DNA from: Anaerolineae bacterium
Lineage (GTDB): Bacteria > Chloroflexota > Anaerolineae > Promineifilales > Promineifilaceae
DNA: 32,769 bases
Assembly: GCA_015486215.1 (NCBI GenBank)
Contig: WFSA01000154.1
Span: 1 to 32,769, forward strand
Direction: 5' to 3'
Shown here one piece after another: positions 6,713 to 13,155 of the stretch (positions are counted from its first letter, which is position 1; each line of letters begins with the position of its first letter). Under the pieces are notes generated by a model that was not told where the DNA came from, ran no database searches, and saw only the letters and a program-made list of their open reading frames with translations. A program made the translations under genes and the position numbers.

Positions 6713-7873
6713 TCATCCGTGCCGTTTCATAAACGACTCAAGACGATTCAAAACCTCTTCGATTTTCTCGTAAGAAGTCGCGTAAGAAGCACGCATAAAG
6801 CCCGCCCCGCTGGCACCGAACGCTTCGCCCGGCACCATCGCCACCTCTTCCTCTTCCAATAATTTCATCGCAAATTCGTCACCGCTCATGCCCGTTTTGA
6901 CGATGGAGGGGAAGGCGTAGAACGCCCCTTTTGGCTCAAAACAATCCATCCCCAGCGTGTTGAACCCGCCGACAATCAAGCGGCGGCGGCGATCATATTC
7001 GCGGCGCATCCGCTCCACATGGCTGTCTCCCTGCTCCAGCGCGGCGATGGCGGCCGCCTGCGCTGTCGTCGGCGCGGACATGATACTGTATTGATGCACT
7101 TTTCGCATTGCACCTAATATCTCAGGTGCGGCGCAGGCATAACCAATACGCCAGCCCGTCATGGCATAATTTTTGCTAAAGCCGCCGAGCAAAATCGTGC
7201 GGTCGCGCATTTCCGGCAGGGCGGGGACGCAGGTGTGTTCCACGCCGTACACCAGTTGGTCGTAAATTTCATCGGAAATGATGAGGAGATCGTGCTGTTG
7301 GGCAACGGCCGTTATCTCCAACATCCGCTCGCGGCTCATCACCGCGCCCGTCGGATTATTCGGGTATCCCAGAAAGATCGCTTTCGTTTTGGGGGTGATG
7401 GCCGCTTCAATCACTTCGGCCGTCACCTCAAAATTATCCTTCATATAAGTGGGAACCATCACTGGCACACCACCCGCAAAATTAACTTCAGGCGCGTAAG
7501 AAACAAAGCACGGATCGGGAATAATCACCTCGTCACCATCGTTCAAAATCGCCGTCATCACCAAATACAACGCCTCGCTCACGCCGACAGTGATAATAAT
7601 CTCATCATTCGGGTCATATTGCACGCCGTACAGCTTATTCAAATGTTTGCTAAGAGCGGTGCGTAACTCAATTGTGCCGCTATTGGAGGTGTAACTCGTC
7701 TCGCCCCGCTTCAAGGAGGCGATGCCCGCTTCCAAAATGGGGTCAGGGGTGACAAAATCAGGCTCGCCAATGCCCAGCGAGATTACATCTTGCATGGTGG
7801 CGGCAATGTCAAAAAATTTGCGTATACCAGACGGGGGGGTGCTGGCTACGCGGTCAGAAATAAAGTTTTTCAT
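6713..7873 (-). CDS. Class I/II PLP-dependent aminotransferase
   Basis: A 386-residue fold-type I aminotransferase of the aspartate aminotransferase superfamily. The PLP Schiff-base lysine is K234 (GGFSKNYAMTGWR). N173 (YPNNPTG), D201 and Y204 (SDEIYDQ) contact the cofactor, and R361 (FMRASYA) is the expected carboxylate-binding arginine. Length and motif order suit aspartate, alanine or aromatic transaminases (AspC/AlaA/PatA-like), which cannot be separated here. It is the only gene of its transcript, with repeat-filled spacers on both sides. The ATG at 7873 has only a weak site (GAGAAAATT). Confidence 0.93.
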   Translation of the reverse strand: MKNFISDRVASTPPSGIRKFFDIAATMQDVISLGIGEPDFVTPDPILEAGIASLKRGETSYTSNSGTIELRTALSKHLNKLYGVQYDPNDEIIITVGVSEALYLVMTAILNDGDEVIIPDPCFVSYAPEVNFAGGVPVMVPTYMKDNFEVTAEVIEAAITPKTKAIFLGYPNNPTGAVMSRERMLEITAVAQQHDLLIISDEIYDQLVYGVEHTCVPALPEMRDRTILLGGFSKNYAMTGWRIGYACAAPEILGAMRKVHQYSIMSAPTTAQAAAIAALEQGDSHVERMRREYDRRRRLIVGGFNTLGMDCFEPKGAFYAFPSIVKTGMSGDEFAMKLLEEEEVAMVPGEAFGASGAGFMRASYATSYEKIEEVLNRLESFMKRHG

Positions 7874-7914
7874 AATTTTCTCGTTTGTGATCCTATAGTT
7901 TGTAAAATTCTATC

Positions 7915-7977
7915 CGCATATTTCGTAGATTAGTGCAGATTGACTGTTTTTATCTGCGTCAATCTGCGAAATATGCG
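7915..7977. repeat. Palindromic interspersed repeat
   Basis: The 11-bp arms CGCATATTTCG (7915-7925) and CGAAATATGCG (7967-7977) are perfect inverted repeats, with further partial pairing inside (AGATT with AATCT). The inner text (TCTGCGTCAATCTGCG) resembles the AATC-GTG-TCA type of the repeats at 4778 and 13065, but they do not align end to end. Confidence 0.65.
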
Positions 7978-8071
7978 AATCATTCTTTTCTGGCTTGTCC
8001 AGGTTAGGCGTTACACAAGATTGCTCTGCTAACTATTTTCTCTTTTCTATATTCATCTGATTCCTTCCATC

Positions 8072-8194
8072 GTATCTTCTCAGTATTTCGGGGTGATTAC
8101 AACCAATTAGGAAAGGAACAAATTACGTCAGTTGAGTAAATTCGTTCCTTTCCTAATTAGCTGTACTCATGCCCCCAACTTTTTGAGAAGTTAC
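8072..8194. mobile_element. MITE, 123 bp, with 8-bp target duplication CTTCCATC
   Basis: Tips GTATCTTCTCA (8072-8082) and TGAGAAGTTAC (8184-8194) are inverted repeats with one mismatch. They are flanked by identical CTTCCATC (8064-8071 and 8195-8202). The interior has a perfect 15-bp inverted repeat AATTAGGAAAGGAAC (8105-8119) / GTTCCTTTCCTAATT (8144-8158), different from the interior of the 4549 element. Same tips with a different filling means a subfamily using the same transposase in trans. Confidence 0.88.
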
Positions 8195-8208
8195 CTTCCA
8201 TCCATCAT

Positions 8209-9366
8209 TCACTGTGAAATCAGAGTCGGCAATTGCGCTATTTCAGACAGCGGTAACATCGTGATTTTATCGCTGGCGGGGTAAATGTGCATTCCAGGGT
8301 AGACAACCCACAGATGAGTCAACCCCAAGGTTTCGATAGCGATGTTCATAGATTTTGTTACTTTGGGGGCTTCTTTGAATTTTATTTCGATGCCGTAGGA
8401 ACGGCCGTTTTTAAAAAACAACATATCCAACTCCGCTCCATTATGTGTTGCCCAAAAATACATATCACCTTCACGCAATTGGAGAGTATACGCGAGCTGC
8501 TCCAGCACAAACCCTTCCCACGACGCGCCCACAGCGGGGTGCGAGAATAACCCTTCCCAATCTGATATGTGCAGCAAACTGTGCAGCAAGCCGCTGTCCC
8601 GCAAATAAACTTTAGGCGATTTCACCTGACGCTTGCCCACATTGACAAACCACGGCTGCAATTGACGCACCATATACGTCCCGCTTAAAATATCGAGATA
8701 CGCTCGCGCCGTTTTCCCAGACAGATCCATCGCCCGCGCGATTTTTGCGCCATTCCACGTCTGCCCGTGATAATGTGCCAGCATCGTCCAAAAGCGGCGC
8801 ATAGCGGGGCTGGGAATACGAAAGCCAAATTGGGCGATGTCGCGTTCCAAGAATGTGCGGACAAACCCGCTGCGCCATGCAATACTGTCCGCCATATTTA
8901 CGGCCAAAAACGAGCGGGGAAAACCACCGCGCACCCATAAACGACGGCTCTCGCGGGCGGTCACTTCGGGCAAACGCAGGCCGGGCAAATCAACAAACTC
9001 AACCCGCCCAGCCAATGTTTGGGATACATTTTTGATAATGTCGGGCGAAGCACTGCCCAAAATGAGGAATTTCGTCTTGTTTTGCGGCCGGTCAACCAAG
9101 ACGCGCAACTGGTTGAACAGGTCGGGCATCGTTTGAATCTCGTCCAGCACGACAAGTCCTTCCAATGCGCCTAATGCCAATATCGGATTTTGCAAACGAC
9201 GGCGATCTACATCCAGTTCGCAATCGAAGAAGGTAGACGGCCGTGTTTTGGCAAAATGGCGGGCGAGTGTTGTCTTTCCGACTTGGCGGGGACCAAGCAG
9301 TGAGGTAATGGGGGAGCGTTTAACGGCCGTTTCCAACCGTTCTAAATACGCTGTTCGTTCAATCAT
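8209..9366 (-). CDS. AAA-type ATPase with C-terminal DUF4143 domain
   Basis: A 385-residue protein of the AAA_14/DUF4143 type. Walker A GPRQVGKT lies at residues 25-32 and Walker B LVVLDE at 71-76, with a sensor-like LGSAS near residue 103. From about residue 160 the C-terminal part has DUF4143 landmarks: VYLRDSGLLHSLL, GASWEGFVLEQL, and an acidic/Lys cluster ELDMLFFKNGRSYGIEIKFKE typical of a PD-(D/E)XK nuclease-like fold (ELD...EIKFK). Biological role is unknown; the family is common in anaerobes and archaea and has been linked to mobile or defence-like loci. It appears to stand alone. A TATAAT box six bases before the ATG implies a leaderless mRNA, and a 35-bp palindrome covers the region upstream of that box. 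Confidence 0.9.
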   Translation of the reverse strand: MIERTAYLERLETAVKRSPITSLLGPRQVGKTTLARHFAKTRPSTFFDCELDVDRRRLQNPILALGALEGLVVLDEIQTMPDLFNQLRVLVDRPQNKTKFLILGSASPDIIKNVSQTLAGRVEFVDLPGLRLPEVTARESRRLWVRGGFPRSFLAVNMADSIAWRSGFVRTFLERDIAQFGFRIPSPAMRRFWTMLAHYHGQTWNGAKIARAMDLSGKTARAYLDILSGTYMVRQLQPWFVNVGKRQVKSPKVYLRDSGLLHSLLHISDWEGLFSHPAVGASWEGFVLEQLAYTLQLREGDMYFWATHNGAELDMLFFKNGRSYGIEIKFKEAPKVTKSMNIAIETLGLTHLWVVYPGMHIYPASDKITMLPLSEIAQLPTLISQ

Positions 9367-9372
9367 GCACGC

Positions 9373-9378
9373 ATTATA
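9373..9378 (-). promoter_or_regulatory. Extended -10 box of the ATPase gene (leaderless start)
   Basis: The minus strand reads TGGTATAAT, an extended -10 element, with only six bases before the ATG at 9366. Transcription would start at or next to the start codon, and no ribosome-binding site is present. The expected -35 area lies within the palindrome at 9380-9414. Confidence 0.6.
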
Positions 9379-9379
9379 C

Positions 9380-9414
9380 CATGAAGATCGGGAATTGAAT
9401 TCCCGATTTTCATG
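9380..9414. promoter_or_regulatory. 35-bp palindrome, candidate operator or read-through hairpin
   Basis: Arms of 17 bp, CATGAAGATCGGGAATT (9380-9396) and AATTCCCGATTTTCATG (9398-9414), match except at one position, around a single central base. It lies between the stop codon of the nucleotidyltransferase-like gene (9421) and the -10 box of the ATPase (9373). As DNA it covers the -35 region and could be an operator. As RNA it would be a strong hairpin after the upstream gene, but it lacks a T-run on the minus strand. Confidence 0.6.
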
Positions 9415-9420
9415 GAAAAA

Positions 9421-10191
9421 TCAAACAAGATGCAACTCACCGCCTATCTCAGCGTTTTCGTCGATGATTGCACCATCCAAAATGCAATTTTCGATGCGTG
9501 CGCCTGCACCGATGATGCTGTTGCGAATGATGCTGCTTTTAATCTGTGCGCCTGCACCGATGTGGGCGTAGGGGCCGATGATGCTATGGGTGGCAACGGC
9601 CGTTTCGTGCAAAAACACTGGCGGCAATCCCATAAACTCCTCCGCATAACTACGCTCAACGAGGTCTTCGCTGCCATATCCCAAGCCGAGAAGGCGTGTG
9701 TTGGCATAGTGCAATTCAGGAATAGTACGGACAGGAAAGCTGAAATGGGCGGGGAATCTAGTCGCTTTTGTGCCCATCTCCTCCATCCACTTTTCAAGAT
9801 CATCGGCGGGCAAACGGCCGTTTTTCATCCATAACGCCCTCGTCCCCCCCGTTTCGTCGGTGATGGCGGCGAGGGGCGGCCAGTCGGTTGGCAGATTGGG
9901 ATTGGTTAGAAAACGGCCGTTTATCACCAGCATCTCCCCATCCAGCCCGCCATCGAATCGCTCGGCGCAGGAAATGGGCAGATCGGGGTAATTTTCGGCT
10001 ATCCAGCCGTCCACTTCGAGCGCATCGGGAGCGATGATTTGTATATCATCCCCCAAATATGCTCTAAACAAGTCAAGCGTATGACCAATAATGGTATTGC
10101 CGCCGACGGGGATGAGGGGAAACGGCCGTTTCCATCCCAATTCAGCAGTCAGTTCGTCATTCGCAAAAAAAATAATCGTTTTCAAAATCAT
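9421..10191 (-). CDS. Degenerate nucleotidyltransferase with left-handed beta-helix tail
   Basis: A 256-residue protein with a layout like sugar-nucleotide pyrophosphorylases of the GlmU/GlgC type. The N-terminal part (residues about 1-110) has RPFPLIPVGGNTIIGHTLDLF, matching the KPM-P-V-G-kP-I-h region of nucleotidyltransferases. The usual Gly-rich nucleotide-binding signature near the N-terminus (LAxGxGTR) is absent, being replaced by IIFFANDELTAELG, so catalysis is doubtful. Residues about 200-256 contain hexapeptide repeats (IIGPYAHIGAGAQI onward) forming a short left-handed beta-helix. It starts 8 bp after the gatA stop codon and is clearly in the gatC-gatA operon. GGAGG is directly next to the ATG; a TTG two codons later has better spacing and may be the true start. 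Confidence 0.75.
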   Translation of the reverse strand: MILKTIIFFANDELTAELGWKRPFPLIPVGGNTIIGHTLDLFRAYLGDDIQIIAPDALEVDGWIAENYPDLPISCAERFDGGLDGEMLVINGRFLTNPNLPTDWPPLAAITDETGGTRALWMKNGRLPADDLEKWMEEMGTKATRFPAHFSFPVRTIPELHYANTRLLGLGYGSEDLVERSYAEEFMGLPPVFLHETAVATHSIIGPYAHIGAGAQIKSSIIRNSIIGAGARIENCILDGAIIDENAEIGGELHLV

Positions 10192-10199
10192 CCCCTCCG

Positions 10200-11627
10200 C
10201 TAAAGTAAACTTTGCTCATACGCATACGCTGCGTTCAAAATAGTGGCTTCTTGCAAGGTGTTGCCGATCAATTGCAGGCCGATGGGCAGCCCGTCGCTGT
10301 CCGTGCCGCAAGGAACGCTGAGGCCGCAACTCGCGCTGAGATTGAGCGATAAGGTGAACACGTCGGCCAAATACATGCCTAATGGATCATCCGTCTTGGC
10401 ACCGATTTTGAACGCCGTCGTCGGCGCAGTCGGCGTGGCGATAACATCCACCTGCTCAAAAGCGGTCAAGAAATCGTTTTTGATGAGGGTGCGGGCTTTG
10501 AGCGCACGGCCGTAATACGCATCATAATAGCCCGCACTCAACGCATACGTCCCCAACATAATCCGCCGCTTCACCTCATCGCCAAAAAGGGCGCGGGTTT
10601 TCTTGACAGCATCGATCATGTTTTCACCCTTACGGCGCGGGCCGTAACGAATGCCGTCATACCGCGCCAAATTTGCGCTCGCTTCGGCGGGGGCGATGAG
10701 ATAGTAAACGGGCAAGGCGTAGCGGGTATGCGGCAGGCTGATTTCAACGCGTTCGGCTCCCAATTTTTCCAGATGGGCGATGGCGGTGCGAACGGCCGTT
10801 TCCACCTCCTCATCCATTCCTTCCACAAAATACTCGGCTGGCACACCGACGCGCAATCCTTTAATGTTGCCCGTCAACGCCGCCTCATAATTGGGCACGG
10901 GGCGATTAAGCGATGTACTGTCACGACGATCATAGCCAGCGATGGTCTGGAAAACGGCCGTTGTATCCGCCACCGTGCGCCCAAACGTCCCCACCTGATC
11001 GAGAGAGGACGCGAACGCCGTCACTCCCCAGCGAGAGACGCGCCCATATGTAGGACGCAAGCCGACCACGCCGCAAAATGAGGCGGGCTGGCGCACACTG
11101 CCGCCCGTATCCGATCCTAACGAGCCGAACGCCATCCCCCCCGCGACCGCCGCCGCGCTGCCGCCGCTGCTGCCGCCGGGAACGCGGCTCAAATCGTGCG
11201 GGTTACGGGTGGTAAAGTATGCTGAATTCTCGGTAGATGATCCCATCGCAAATTCATCTGTGTTCGTTTTGCCGATGATGACCGCACCCGCCTCTTTCAA
11301 TTTCTGGACGACAAATGCGTCGTATGGCGGCACAAATCCTTCTAAAATTTTGCTCCCAGCCGTCATTTGCACGCCGTCGACAGCGATTATATCTTTTACA
11401 GCGATGGGAACGCCCAATAGCGGGGTGTCGTCCCCGTCGGCACGCCGTTGATCGGCAACGGCCGCTTGCTGCAAAGCGATCTCGCCCGAAACGGTGATGT
11501 AGCTCTTGATGTCGCCATCAACAGCGGCGATCTGATCCAGCATCGCTTGGGTCGCTTGCACGCTGCTGACGCTGCCCGCGCGCATCCCGTCACGCAAATC
11601 GGTTAAAGTTGTGGTAGAAAAATCCAT
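10200..11627 (-). CDS. gatA: Asp-tRNA(Asn)/Glu-tRNA(Gln) amidotransferase subunit A
   Basis: The 475-residue glutaminase/amidase subunit of the GatCAB complex, which converts mischarged Glu-tRNA(Gln) (and Asp-tRNA(Asn)) to the correct amidated form. The amidase-signature triad is visible: K78 (VPIAVKDII), S153 (PGGSSGGS) and S177 (GSDTGGSVRQPA). Length is typical. The ATG has AAGGAG 8 bases upstream. gatC lies upstream but is separated by 194 bp, most of which is an inserted repeat element. gatB is not in this window. Confidence 0.97.
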   Translation of the reverse strand: MDFSTTTLTDLRDGMRAGSVSSVQATQAMLDQIAAVDGDIKSYITVSGEIALQQAAVADQRRADGDDTPLLGVPIAVKDIIAVDGVQMTAGSKILEGFVPPYDAFVVQKLKEAGAVIIGKTNTDEFAMGSSTENSAYFTTRNPHDLSRVPGGSSGGSAAAVAGGMAFGSLGSDTGGSVRQPASFCGVVGLRPTYGRVSRWGVTAFASSLDQVGTFGRTVADTTAVFQTIAGYDRRDSTSLNRPVPNYEAALTGNIKGLRVGVPAEYFVEGMDEEVETAVRTAIAHLEKLGAERVEISLPHTRYALPVYYLIAPAEASANLARYDGIRYGPRRKGENMIDAVKKTRALFGDEVKRRIMLGTYALSAGYYDAYYGRALKARTLIKNDFLTAFEQVDVIATPTAPTTAFKIGAKTDDPLGMYLADVFTLSLNLSASCGLSVPCGTDSDGLPIGLQLIGNTLQEATILNAAYAYEQSLL

Positions 11628-11656
11628 CTAGTTTGCTCCTTCATAACGCAAAAATG

Positions 11657-11805
11657 GCTATGGTTCATTTTATGCGAAATGATCTTTACACTTTGTGGGC
11701 GGACACAAGGCCGCGCCCCTACAACTTCCCTTGTAGGGGCGGCCTTTATGGTCGCCCAATCACGCAACAATTGTAAAGATGATTTTCACCATTTTGAACC
11801 ATGTC
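11657..11805. mobile_element. MITE inserted between gatC and gatA
   Basis: The left tip GCTATGGTTCA (11657-11667) and right tip TGAACCATGTC (11795-11805) are inverted repeats of the GACATGGTTCA family. Flanks CAAAAATG (11649-11656 and 11806-11813) are an 8-bp target duplication. Subterminal CATTTTATGCGAAATGATCTTTACA-like text recurs at 14760-14795, and the centre holds a GGGGCG/CGCCCC palindrome (gtaggggcg blocks). There is no open reading frame. It lengthens the gatC-gatA spacer from about 37 to 194 bp. Confidence 0.8.
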
Positions 11806-11821
11806 CAAAAATGCTTCAATG

Positions 11822-12109
11822 TTATAGCACAGTTTGAATAGCGAATTGGTCATCGGTATGCCATGCGCTGTTTTGCAAAGCCGCCGCAGTGGGCAGTGAT
11901 GGCTCTATCACATCATCACGCATCACATTTTGCTGACTAATGGCATGGGCTGTAGGGGGAACGCCGTCGAGATCGAGTTCATTTAAGCGGTCGGCATACT
12001 CAAGAACGGCCGTTAGCTGCCCCAAATACATCTCCTTTTCCGCTTCGCTCAACTCCAATCGCGCCAAATCGGCGATTTTTTCAACATCCTGCATCGTTAA
12101 TAGTGTCAT
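11822..12109 (-). CDS. gatC: Asp-tRNA(Asn)/Glu-tRNA(Gln) amidotransferase subunit C
   Basis: A 95-residue GatC, the small belt-like subunit that stabilises GatA-GatB. The N-terminal helix VEKIADLARLELSEAEKEMY and the middle LDLDGVPPTAH match the family, as does the C-terminal VMRDDVIEPSLP. A longer reading from 12178 would add 23 residues translated from promoter and leader sequence, so the ATG at 12109 (MTLLTMQDVEKI) is chosen; it gives the usual family length. AAGGAA lies upstream at a rather long spacing. Confidence 0.93.
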   Translation of the reverse strand: MTLLTMQDVEKIADLARLELSEAEKEMYLGQLTAVLEYADRLNELDLDGVPPTAHAISQQNVMRDDVIEPSLPTAAALQNSAWHTDDQFAIQTVL

Positions 12110-12151
12110 AGGGGAAAGATTCCTTATAATAGTAGATCGAAAAGTGGCGGA

Positions 12152-12157
12152 ATTATA
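12152..12157 (-). promoter_or_regulatory. Candidate gatCA promoter (-10 box)
   Basis: The minus strand reads TATAAT about 43 bases before the gatC ATG. A possible -35 TTGAGA at 15-bp spacing falls in the mobile-element tip-like sequence TTTTTGAGAAGTTAC (about 12167-12181), so an inserted repeat may supply part of the promoter. Confidence 0.4.
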
Positions 12158-12182
12158 ACATTTTACGTAACTTCTCAAAAAG

Positions 12183-12295
12183 GTATCTTCTCAGTATTCT
12201 GGGGAGTACTTGACAAATTTTCCTAATGGTACTCGTGTAAAACAAGGTGCTGATGAAATTTGTCAAGTCTTGTCCACGATTTATTGAGAAGATAC
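12183..12295. mobile_element. MITE of the GTATCTTCTCA family, inverted copy
   Basis: Perfect tips GTATCTTCTCA (12183-12193) and TGAGAAGATAC (12285-12295), 113 bp in all. Its reverse complement matches the interior of the 4549 element closely (GACTTGACAAATTTCATCAG...AAATTTGTCAAG). No 8-bp duplication is visible. Another tip, GTAACTTCTCA (12167-12177), abuts its left side, suggesting a nested or rearranged insertion. Confidence 0.8.
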
Positions 12296-12373
12296 GATTA
12301 TACCCTCTAAACTTGGACGCTGGTTGCGCTGATGAATATAGGTATAAATAGACCGCCTCATATAAGGATAATA
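12296..12373. other. Short spacer left of a gene remnant
   Basis: I see nothing functional beyond AAGGATAATA before the ATG at 12374, a possible ribosome-binding site on the plus strand for the remnant that follows. Confidence 0.3.
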
Positions 12374-12646
12374 ATGGTACGCATTATGAAAAACTTCAAG
12401 GGCTTCTTCACACTCATAGATTCACATACGATTATAATTACGATATTGGCACTGTTTTCGACATGATTATGTCGAGAAGTTGCGATAGCATTGACGGAAC
12501 GGAACGCCGATAAAAACTATTCCCAATCTATCTTCGCTGAATTGCACCGTCGTTACCGTGTCAGCGGTTGTAAAAGCATTCGTCAGGAGCAATATCAAGC
12601 TGTGCTTGATTTTCTGGGTGAGCGACTGGAGAAGATGGGGGAGTAA
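12374..12646 (+). pseudogene. Remnant: short membrane-like peptide joined to an ORF6C-like tail
   Basis: This is the only plus-strand coding trace in the window. An ATG at 12374 with AAGG upstream starts a 30-codon peptide ending in a hydrophobic stretch (DSHTIIITILALFST), stopped by TGA at 12464-12466. The same frame continues to TAA at 12644-12646 and encodes about 55 residues with YSQSIFAELHRRYRVSG and SIRQEQYQAVLDFL. This resembles the C-terminal ORF6C/P22_AR_C-type domain of phage-like antirepressor or KilA-N/Bro proteins. The N-terminal DNA-binding part is missing, and the peptide before it looks unrelated, so the locus is probably two gene fragments joined by deletion. The final TAA overlaps an ACGGCCGT palindrome. 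Confidence 0.45.
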
Positions 12647-12659
12647 CGGCCGTTAAAAA

Positions 12660-12711
12660 CAAAAAAATCAAGCTGTCCCTACTGACTCGTCAAAGCAGGG
12701 ACAGCTTGATT
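12660..12711 (-). terminator. Intrinsic terminator of the tRNA-Pro gene
   Basis: A perfect 15-bp stem, AATCAAGCTGTCCCT (12666-12680) with AGGGACAGCTTGATT (12697-12711), is followed on the minus strand by seven T. It begins 30 bp past the 3' end of the tRNA. The plus-strand side ends in A residues, so it works only for leftward transcription. Confidence 0.88.
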
Positions 12712-12740
12712 AAAAAATACGACTAGACAGTCATACGCTG

Positions 12741-12814
<74 letters not shown>

Positions 12815-12826
12815 TTAACCGTCAGG

Positions 12827-12854
12827 ATTATAAAGCAACCTCCATAAACGGCAA
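12827..12854 (-). promoter_or_regulatory. Promoter of tRNA-Pro
   Basis: The minus strand has TTGCCG (12849-12854), a 16-bp spacer, then TATAAT (12827-12832). The expected start lies a few bases before the tRNA 5' end at 12814. Together with the terminator it makes a monocistronic tRNA unit. The 12-bp duplication of the neighbouring element starts 8 bp upstream of the -35 box. Confidence 0.7.
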
Positions 12855-12873
12855 GTATTGCACGTTCCAAAAT

Positions 12874-13060
12874 AGGGCGATTGCAACCTCGCCTTAATTC
12901 GTGATCGTGATCGTTTTCGTGATCGAAAATCGAAAAAACCGATCACGACAATCATAACGTATAAATTCCCCGCAATTGACATGTTATGTCAATTGCGGAG
13001 CTGCTAAAAACGGTGTAAATTTGGAATTTAATAGTGCGATTTGGAGGTTGCAATCGCCCT
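12874..13060. mobile_element. MITE, 187 bp, 17-bp perfect tips and 12-bp duplication
   Basis: Tips AGGGCGATTGCAACCTC (12874-12890) and GAGGTTGCAATCGCCCT (13044-13060) are perfect inverted repeats. They are flanked by identical 12-bp direct repeats ACGTTCCAAAAT (12862-12873 and 13061-13072). Inside are GTGATCGTGATCG repeats and a perfect 13-bp hairpin CCGCAATTGACAT / ATGTCAATTGCGG (12970-12982, 12986-12998). There is no coding capacity. The long duplication suggests an IS4-like or similar transposase, which is inference. It is inserted at the left edge of the 79-bp repeat at 13065. Confidence 0.9.
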
Positions 13061-13064
13061 ACGT

Positions 13065-13143
13065 TCCAAAATTGGACATCGATTGTACAGATGGACACAG
13101 ATAAAAAGATCAAAATCAGTGGAATCAGCGTGATCTGTGTCCA
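13065..13143. repeat. 79-bp interspersed repeat, copy 2
   Basis: Aligns without gaps to 4778-4856. Its ends form an inverted repeat (GGACACAGAT with ATCTGTGTCC). Its left end overlaps the 12-bp target duplication of the element at 12874-13060, so that element landed at the edge of this older repeat. It lies 12 bp beyond the DEAD-box helicase stop codon. Confidence 0.8.
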
Positions 13144-13155
13144 ACTTCAAGCCAT

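Larger units (their letters stand above)
7874..8208. other. Repeat-filled spacer between ATPase and aminotransferase genes
   Basis: No gene is present in these 335 bp. It contains a palindromic repeat (7915-7977) and a complete MITE with target duplication (8072-8194). No clear promoter for the aminotransferase was found. Confidence 0.6.

Noticed and set aside
7045-7060. GCGGCCGC site as a member of the iterated palindrome
   Set aside because: It differs from ACGGCCGT at both ends and fits ordinary GC-rich coding sequence.
8209-10191. Toxin-antitoxin or defence island around the DUF4143 ATPase
   Set aside because: The neighbours are gatCA with a beta-helix protein and an aminotransferase. 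No second small gene or effector accompanies the ATPase.
12110-12178. Longer N-terminus for GatC
   Set aside because: The added residues do not match the family and would be read from the candidate promoter and a MITE tip.
12891-12960. GTGATCGTGATCG repeats as a replication origin or iteron cluster
   Set aside because: There are too few units, no dnaA, rep gene or DnaA boxes nearby, and they lie inside a small mobile element.
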